Assembly (NCBI GenBank): GCA_029262315.1
Contig: JAJCZP010000005.1
Location: forward strand, 1 to 64,000
Direction of reading: 5' to 3'
DNA from: Deltaproteobacteria bacterium
Lineage (GTDB): Bacteria; Desulfobacterota; Binatia; UTPRO1
Length of the DNA: 64,000 bases
The notes under the pieces were generated by a model. It was not told where the DNA came from. It searched no databases and saw only the letters and a program-made list of their open reading frames with translations. A program made the translations under genes and the position numbers. Shown here in pieces: positions 58,304 to 64,000 of this stretch (positions are counted from its first letter, which is position 1; every line of letters starts with the position of its first letter).

Positions 58304-58473
58304 GGCAACGCTCTCTTTCTGGGCGACTGGTTCGATCTGGCGCACTTCTCTTTCTCTCCAGGTCCATGGCCTTGACGGTACGGGCGCATCCTCGGTAACC
58401 GGGACTTCGATCTGGGAGGCCCCTCCGGCATCGTTATCGGTCGTTCGCCGACGGTGCCAGCGGCGAGCACCGC

Positions 58474-61400
58474 ATGACGATGACTGAGCGAACGTCACAA
58501 CAGGCCGGTGCTGGGAAGCGCCTGCGACCGCTCGGGTTGCTGGTGATCTACCTGGCGCTCGTCGTCGTTCCGGTCTCGATCTACTACTTCGTTTACTACA
58601 GTAATGCGCACTCGTACCACTTGGCGCGAGGATTTCGCGTCCTCGACGAGGTGCCAACACAGATTGTGGAGCGGTTGGAGCGAGTCAAGAAGTCGCTGCG
58701 GTTCTACGAGTCGTCGATAGTCGGTACAGAGCATCCCAAACGTTACTTCTTCCAATGGCCCGAAGAGGTCGACGTTTGGGTCAAGGTCCATCGGTTGGCG
58801 GCGGGGGCGGACGAAGCGGAGGGTACACCGGCGACCGGGAGCGCGCTGCCTACAGCCACGGAAGCTGCATGCCCGACGACGAAAGCCACCCCGTCAGCGC
58901 CGCCCGGCGCCTCTGCCACGCCGACGCCTACCAGCACCCCTACAGCGACAACTACGGCGTCGCCCTCGCTGACGCCAGCTGGCGCGCCAACGGTCACCCC
59001 TGTTCCGAAGGCTCGGTTCAAGTTCGTGGGTTCGAAGAAGGTCGTGGTCAGTCGCACATCGACGGCGAAGCGCATCGAGGCGACGATGCGCTTCGCGGGT
59101 CTCGTGCCGTCCGAGCGTGCACTTGCGTACTTCGATCAGGTCCTCATCGTCCACAAGGGAGAGGTGATCTATCAGGACGGAAGCCCCTTCCCCAAGATAA
59201 CGTCTGTCGAGGGTCTCGTCGCCGATGATTCTGGGAACGGCGAGGCCGCCGAGAAGGCGGAGGCGAGCGACAAGGCGACCGCGCTCCGTCTCGAGATCGC
59301 AGAGAAGCACGCAACGCTCGATACCTCTCCGCCCGCCAAGAGCCCTCGGCCGCGCCGGTCCGTGGCCGAGAGGGTCCCCATCGGCGGGACACAGTATCGC
59401 GTCTTCGTCGTGCCGTTTGAGCTGCCACAGTTCAGGCTACGGGGATCCGAGTTGAGCGACGAGGACGCTTTCCATGCCTACGGTATCGTTCGAGAGTCCA
59501 AGTTTCAGGGCGGCGCTGGCCGTCCCTCACTGCCGACCCTCGGTATCGTTCTGGTACTCCTCATCCTCGGCGTTTTGGCCTGGCCGTATCTCAAGATCGT
59601 CCTGATCGGTTCGAAGGAGAAGCTCCGACCGGTCGACGCCCACTACCTTATGGCGTCGCTCGTCATGGGATCGGGGCTTGCCGCGATGCTGATCATGCTC
59701 GGCGTCGCACGGCAGAACCTCGTCGCGGAGGCAGACCACGAGACGGAGAACATCGCTCGTGCGGTACGCCAGGCCTTCGCGGCCGAGCTCACGGAGGCGA
59801 TCAAGACGGCGTACGGACGGGCGGACGCCCTCTGGAACAACGAGCCCCCTGAGTGCGACGATGCCTCGCCGGGCGTGTATCCTGATTACGAACTCGCGTT
59901 CGCGGCCCATGACGATAAGCAGTGCGGTTGGATGGACACCCGGCGCGCGCTCAAGCTCAAGGCAGGATTCGAGCTTCCACGAAAACGCGCCTACTACCGG
60001 CGTGCTCTCAAGGGCCCATTGTGGCCGTGCCCTCCACAGACTCTCGAGTCGCAGTCGGGGTGCCAGTTCTTCATCGAGCGGATTCCTGCGGCTCAGGAAG
60101 GGGTCGTCGTCTCGATGGTTTCTATTCCTTGGAAGAGCGGGGCGATTGTGCTCGGGAAGCGTTTCCTCTCCCTCTGGTCGCCCGCGCTTCCGCCGAGCTT
60201 CGGATTCGCGCTCGTCGATTCGTCGAGCGGAAAGGTACTCTACCATTCCGACGACCGGATAAGCCTCGTCGAGAATATCTTCATCGAGACTGACGATGAC
60301 ACGCGAATGAAAGTAGCCGTGTCGTCGCAGCAGCGCGACGCGTTCGACGGCAGCTATCACGGCCACGGGCATCATTTTCTGGTCGAGCCGATGCCGTTCG
60401 TTCCGTGGTCGCTGGTGGTCTTCAGGGACAAGCAGCTCCTCGACGCCCTCGAGTTCGAGACCCTCATCACCGCGTGCCTGTCCTTCGTGGTTTACGGCTT
60501 GCTCTTCGGGATCGCCGTGGTCCTCGTGAGTTCGTCGACCTCGGAATCGCGGTGGTCATGGATATGGCCCCAGCCCGGGCGAGAACAGCGCTGCGAGATC
60601 GCTCTTGCGGTCGTAGTTGCGATAGGGGGGGTGTACGCGAGTGCGATCTGGGCGGCCGATGGTGAGGGCCACGGTGGTCCAATCTTGGGCCTCGTCCTCC
60701 TGGTTCCCGTCGCGCTCGTGAGTGCGCTGTATTGCTGCTTGGGCGCGGCGATCGCGACACGGCGCTGGCGAAAGCGAAGCGCCGCGATCATTCTGCTCGC
60801 CAGCGTCGTGGCAATCTGGGTCGTGTGTAGTCGCAACCACTTGTGGTCTCCTGACGTTCTTCGGTATCTGCGGGTGCTCCTGTTGTTCCTCGGCGGCGCA
60901 ATGGCGCTTCGGTGGTGGCGTCGGCCGAGGCCCTCCCTCTGGTACTGGCGCCGACTCTACTTCGCCGTGGCTTTTGTGAGCGTCGTCGTCCTTGCGGGAT
61001 TGCCGGCCTGGGCGATCTTTCAGGACGCGAGGCTCCTCGTCGGGGAGATGCGTGCGGGATATCGCCAGGAAAGCGTGGCACAAGCGGTGCGGCTGCGCGA
61101 CGAGGCGCTCCAGACCGATGCGGTGCGTCTTGACAAGAAGTACGGTGGTCCGAAGCGAGTCCGTGTACAGGCACTGCCCTTCCGCGAGGCGATCTACACT
61201 GCCACCGGAACGAACGACTGGCTGGTCAGCGCCAGCGATGACGGCTCGTCGCGTCCGGAGGTTGGTCCACCCAGTTCCGAGCGGTCGCGCGAGCCCACTA
61301 GCTCGCAGGATGGCGACGCGCGCTGGAGCCCCATTTCAGACCAATTACGTAAACTCTGGTGGCGTCACCCCACGGCGTTCTTCCTCTCGCCTCTTCCCGC

Positions 61401-62835
61401 ATACACTAGCCTGGTCGGTGAGCTTCGTAGCTTCATGTACCCCCGTCATGATCGACCACTCGTCGTGGACGGTCCGGATGCAACATGGCCGTGGTACATC
61501 GAGGATCTCCGTTCGGCTGGAGACGTGCGCGCTCGGAGGCCGTGTCTGCAAGGCGGCGAGATCGCCGTCGGGCCGTCGTCGGATGACAAGCCCCGGTACA
61601 GCATCGAGCGACGCCCGAGCCTCAGTCACCTTCCGGTGGGCTGGTGGCCGCGCGTTATCTGGACCATCGTCGTTCTTCTCGCGATGTTTGCGATCTATCG
61701 CACGCTGCTGACCCTGGCGCAGCGGGTGCTCGCCATTGACCTCCCAGATTTCGTGGTCGGCCCGCCTCTCCGCGATCCGGTCGAGCTGGTGAAGGAGTCC
61801 CGCCTTTTTATACGACCGCCCAAGGAGTACGTAGAGCACGTGCAAGCCGCCGTGGAGGCGCCAAAGGACCGACATGTGGAGGTCCTGACCTTTCCCTCGG
61901 TAAGGCCCTATCACGGCCCCCGGTCCTGGCTCACCGATGCTTGCTACTACACCGACGGCACCGACGGCGCTGTTCGAACGATCGTGCTGGTTCGACACTT
62001 CGAGGCGGTGCTCCTTGCGTCGCCACAGGACCGACGCGCGACCCTTGAGTGCCTCGAGGATCTGCTACGCCGCAGGTTGACGGTGTTCATCGTATCGAGC
62101 GTTTCGCCGCTCTACGGGCTCACCGTCGATGCGCCGTACCCCGACATGTCCCCCGCGGAGGCCTCCGAGATCGACGACAGATATCGCTGGACGAAGCTCC
62201 TCGGCACCTTCCGAAAGGGGCGTTTCGCGCCACCCTCCGACGACCGATGGACGAGCATCAAGGATCGCGCCGCTGCCGCCCTCGCCCGGGAGTGTCGCGG
62301 GATCCAGGAGCTGGATGAGGTCGAGGCCCGCGTCCGAAGTACTCGCGCGTTCGTCGAGCACCGCCTGAGCGACGAACAGATCGTCGAGTACGTTGCCGAC
62401 CAAGCGGAGCCGCACTATCGGAAGATGTGGTCGCTCTGCACTAAGGACGAGCGGCTGATGCTGATCGACCTCGCCAAGGGCAACCTCGTGAATCCGCGCA
62501 ATACGGAGGTCCTCGAACGCCTGTTGCGTCGGGGGCTCGTGCGCCGCGCGCCGCACTTCGAGCTGCTGAACCGCAGCTTTGGTCGGTTCGTCGAGCAGGC
62601 GGAGCTTCCCGAGCGCCTCGCCGAGTGGCAGCGTGAGGCTTCGTCGAGCATGTGGCTCACGGTGCGAGGTCCCATCCTCGCGGTACTGGTCCTGCTCGGC
62701 GGGTTTCTTCTCTTCACCGCCCGCGAGGCTCTCGACGAGGCGACGATGGGAATCGTCACAGGGACGCTGGCCGCCCTGCCGTTTCTCTTGCGACTTCTTG
62801 GCAGCTCGAAGATCGGCCAGAGCCCGTCCGGCTAG
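58474..62835 (+). CDS. Very large multi-TM membrane protein with Cache-like extracytoplasmic regions and C-terminal cytoplasmic domain
   Basis: 1453 aa. N-terminal TM LGLLVIYLALVVVPVSIYYFVYY, Pro/Thr linker, TM pair near aa 350-410, a ~200-aa loop, six or more further TMs, a 300-aa soluble domain, and a C-terminal TM pair. Confidence 0.65.
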   Translation: MTMTERTSQQAGAGKRLRPLGLLVIYLALVVVPVSIYYFVYYSNAHSYHLARGFRVLDEVPTQIVERLERVKKSLRFYESSIVGTEHPKRYFFQWPEEVDVWVKVHRLAAGADEAEGTPATGSALPTATEAACPTTKATPSAPPGASATPTPTSTPTATTTASPSLTPAGAPTVTPVPKARFKFVGSKKVVVSRTSTAKRIEATMRFAGLVPSERALAYFDQVLIVHKGEVIYQDGSPFPKITSVEGLVADDSGNGEAAEKAEASDKATALRLEIAEKHATLDTSPPAKSPRPRRSVAERVPIGGTQYRVFVVPFELPQFRLRGSELSDEDAFHAYGIVRESKFQGGAGRPSLPTLGIVLVLLILGVLAWPYLKIVLIGSKEKLRPVDAHYLMASLVMGSGLAAMLIMLGVARQNLVAEADHETENIARAVRQAFAAELTEAIKTAYGRADALWNNEPPECDDASPGVYPDYELAFAAHDDKQCGWMDTRRALKLKAGFELPRKRAYYRRALKGPLWPCPPQTLESQSGCQFFIERIPAAQEGVVVSMVSIPWKSGAIVLGKRFLSLWSPALPPSFGFALVDSSSGKVLYHSDDRISLVENIFIETDDDTRMKVAVSSQQRDAFDGSYHGHGHHFLVEPMPFVPWSLVVFRDKQLLDALEFETLITACLSFVVYGLLFGIAVVLVSSSTSESRWSWIWPQPGREQRCEIALAVVVAIGGVYASAIWAADGEGHGGPILGLVLLVPVALVSALYCCLGAAIATRRWRKRSAAIILLASVVAIWVVCSRNHLWSPDVLRYLRVLLLFLGGAMALRWWRRPRPSLWYWRRLYFAVAFVSVVVLAGLPAWAIFQDARLLVGEMRAGYRQESVAQAVRLRDEALQTDAVRLDKKYGGPKRVRVQALPFREAIYTATGTNDWLVSASDDGSSRPEVGPPSSERSREPTSSQDGDARWSPISDQLRKLWWRHPTAFFLSPLPAYTSLVGELRSFMYPRHDRPLVVDGPDATWPWYIEDLRSAGDVRARRPCLQGGEIAVGPSSDDKPRYSIERRPSLSHLPVGWWPRVIWTIVVLLAMFAIYRTLLTLAQRVLAIDLPDFVVGPPLRDPVELVKESRLFIRPPKEYVEHVQAAVEAPKDRHVEVLTFPSVRPYHGPRSWLTDACYYTDGTDGAVRTIVLVRHFEAVLLASPQDRRATLECLEDLLRRRLTVFIVSSVSPLYGLTVDAPYPDMSPAEASEIDDRYRWTKLLGTFRKGRFAPPSDDRWTSIKDRAAAALARECRGIQELDEVEARVRSTRAFVEHRLSDEQIVEYVADQAEPHYRKMWSLCTKDERLMLIDLAKGNLVNPRNTEVLERLLRRGLVRRAPHFELLNRSFGRFVEQAELPERLAEWQREASSSMWLTVRGPILAVLVLLGGFLLFTAREALDEATMGIVTGTLAALPFLLRLLGSSKIGQSPSG

Positions 62836-62971
62836 CGGCGTACACGACGGTCCCCATCGGCATGGAGACATTCACGTTCTGTACGCCGCCGCGTGAGGTG
62901 GCGGAGGAAATTCTGGTCAGGCCGCGCGCTTCACAATCGTAACCACCCGGAAAGACACCTGTAGTAAGGTA

Positions 62972-62990
62972 CAAATCCCGTCGGGGACGT
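62972..62990 (+). repeat. attR-like direct repeat CAAATCCCGTCGGGGACGT
   Basis: Identical to 37786-37804; a duplicated tRNA-Glu 3' fragment, not a full tRNA. Confidence 0.9.
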
Positions 62991-63101
62991 TTACGTGATT
63001 CTGCCGGACGAGGGACGTGACCTGCCCGAGCGCGAGCTTGGCCTCGAACTGATACGTGCGTTTGCCGGTCGGGAGCGCGATCGGCGTGAACTGGATCCCC
63101 G
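62974..63101 (-). pseudogene. Second serine recombinase C-terminal remnant (extends into attR)
   Basis: GIQFTPIALPTGKRTYQFEAKLALGQVTSLVRQNHVNVPDGI aligns to the left-end RVRFTPITLPDDRRTYRLEAQITLDRVLAAEVNNKVHVPDGI. Confidence 0.7.
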
Positions 63102-63807
63102 AGCGCGAGCGAGCGCGGGTGGTCGAAGCGGCACTGGCCGACCCGGAGAAGTCGCCTCGGGAGCTGGCGTGGCAGATGACGGACCGGACGGGCCATTTCA
63201 TCTCTGAATCCAGCGTGTATCGTATTCTGAAGGCGCACGACCTCATTACGAGTCCGGCCTACGTCTTGATCCGTGTGGCCGACTGCTTTCGGCATCCGAC
63301 GACGCGTCCGAACGAGCTTTGACAGACGGACTTCACGTACCTGCGCGTGGTGAGCTGGGGCTGGTACTACCTGTCGACCGTGCTCGACGACTACTCGCGC
63401 TGCATCTTGGCGTCGACGAGGTGCGGGTCGTGCATCGACCTCGACTGCTCAGCGACAACGGCCCCTGCTACGTCTCGGGCGAACTGGGGACCTACCTCGC
63501 TCGCCACGGGATAGAGCACACGCGGGGAGCACCGTACCATCCGCAGACGCAGGGGAAGATGGCGCGCTACCACCGGTCGATGAAGAATGTGGTGACGCTC
63601 GACAACTACTACAGCTCGTGGGTGCTCGAGTGTGCGATCGGTCGCTTCGTCGAGGACTACAACCACCGACGCTATCACGAGTCGCTGGACAACGTGACTC
63701 CAGCCGATGCATATCATGGGCGGCGCAGCGCGATCCTGATGCGCCGAGAGCAGATCAAGAAGAAGACGATGGCTCGTCGCAAACGGCAGAATCTACGAGC
63801 TGCATAG
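63096..63807 (+). pseudogene. IS3-family transposase (rve integrase core) remnant
   Basis: ERERARVVEAALADPEKSPRELAWQMTDRTGHFISESSVYRILKAHDLI...NEL*QTDFTYLRVVSWGWYYLSTVLDDYSR, frameshift/deletion near 63410-63430, then LLSDNGPCYVSGELGTYLARHGIEHTRGAPYHPQTQGKMARYHRSMKN. Confidence 0.85.
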
Positions 63808-64000
63808 GCGAGCAAGCGCGCCGGAAGTGTGTCTTAGAAAGTGACCCCAAAGATCCCGACGTCTTTGACGACATACAGATGAGGATCATTCCGAGCCGCC
63901 TCAAACGCTGGCCCGCAGTCGGGGGCCGTCGTGATAGTTGGTTTGGCATCGCCGTGGCGTCCCCGTCCGCACTCGAATGCGCCATTCTCGGTAGCCTGCT

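Larger units (their letters stand above)
37786..62990. mobile_element. 25.2-kb integrated genomic island at tRNA-Glu
   Basis: Flanking direct repeat, serine-recombinase remnants at both ends, and a cargo content unlike the flanking genes. Confidence 0.8.

Noticed and set aside
58800-59000. Pro/Thr/Ala-rich low-complexity stretch as a regulatory repeat
   Set aside because: It encodes a typical flexible linker inside the 1453-aa membrane protein.
39092-62835. Calling the locus canonical Zorya
   Set aside because: ZorAB-like modules are present, but there are no recognisable ZorC, ZorD (Snf2/Mrr-type) or ZorE (HNH) genes. Extra tubulin/actin-like, VWA and EEP components point to something different.

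Overview
GC-rich bacterial chromosome segment. The lineage is not determinable here; the gene style resembles Deltaproteobacteria-like or Binatota-like environmental genomes (inference). Positions 1-37.7 kb are mostly ordinary metabolic, secreted and transport genes: a truncated M1 aminopeptidase, a B12-dependent acyl-CoA mutase, a sulfotransferase, TetR/P450, GST, SDRs, a HerA-like ATPase, a PadR/prenyl-synthase/FtsX-LolD operon, an acyl-CoA dehydrogenase, an enoyl-CoA hydratase and a WaaP-like kinase. At 37.73 kb a tRNA-Glu(TTC) gene is followed by a 25.2-kb integrated island. The island is bounded by a perfect 19-bp direct repeat (37786-37804 and 62972-62990) derived from the tRNA 3' end, and both ends carry C-terminal remnants of large serine recombinases. 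Joining the island ends rebuilds a dyad-symmetric attP-like site. The island carries a multi-gene locus that I could not match to a named system: (i) a 1571-aa protein that appears to fuse an N-terminal tubulin/FtsZ-like (Tubulin_2-type) domain to a C-terminal Hsp70/actin-fold ATPase; (ii) three paired membrane modules resembling MotA/ExbB plus MotB/OmpA, with long coiled-coil tails, as in ZorAB; (iii) an exported VWA protein; (iv) a membrane-anchored, apparently periplasmic EEP-family nuclease; (v) a lipoprotein and small membrane proteins; (vi) a 1453-aa multi-TM sensor-like protein. My best inference is an envelope-spanning, motor-plus-cytoskeleton conflict or defence system, distinct from canonical Zorya. 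All calls come from reading the sequence and the supplied ORFs; no database searches were run.
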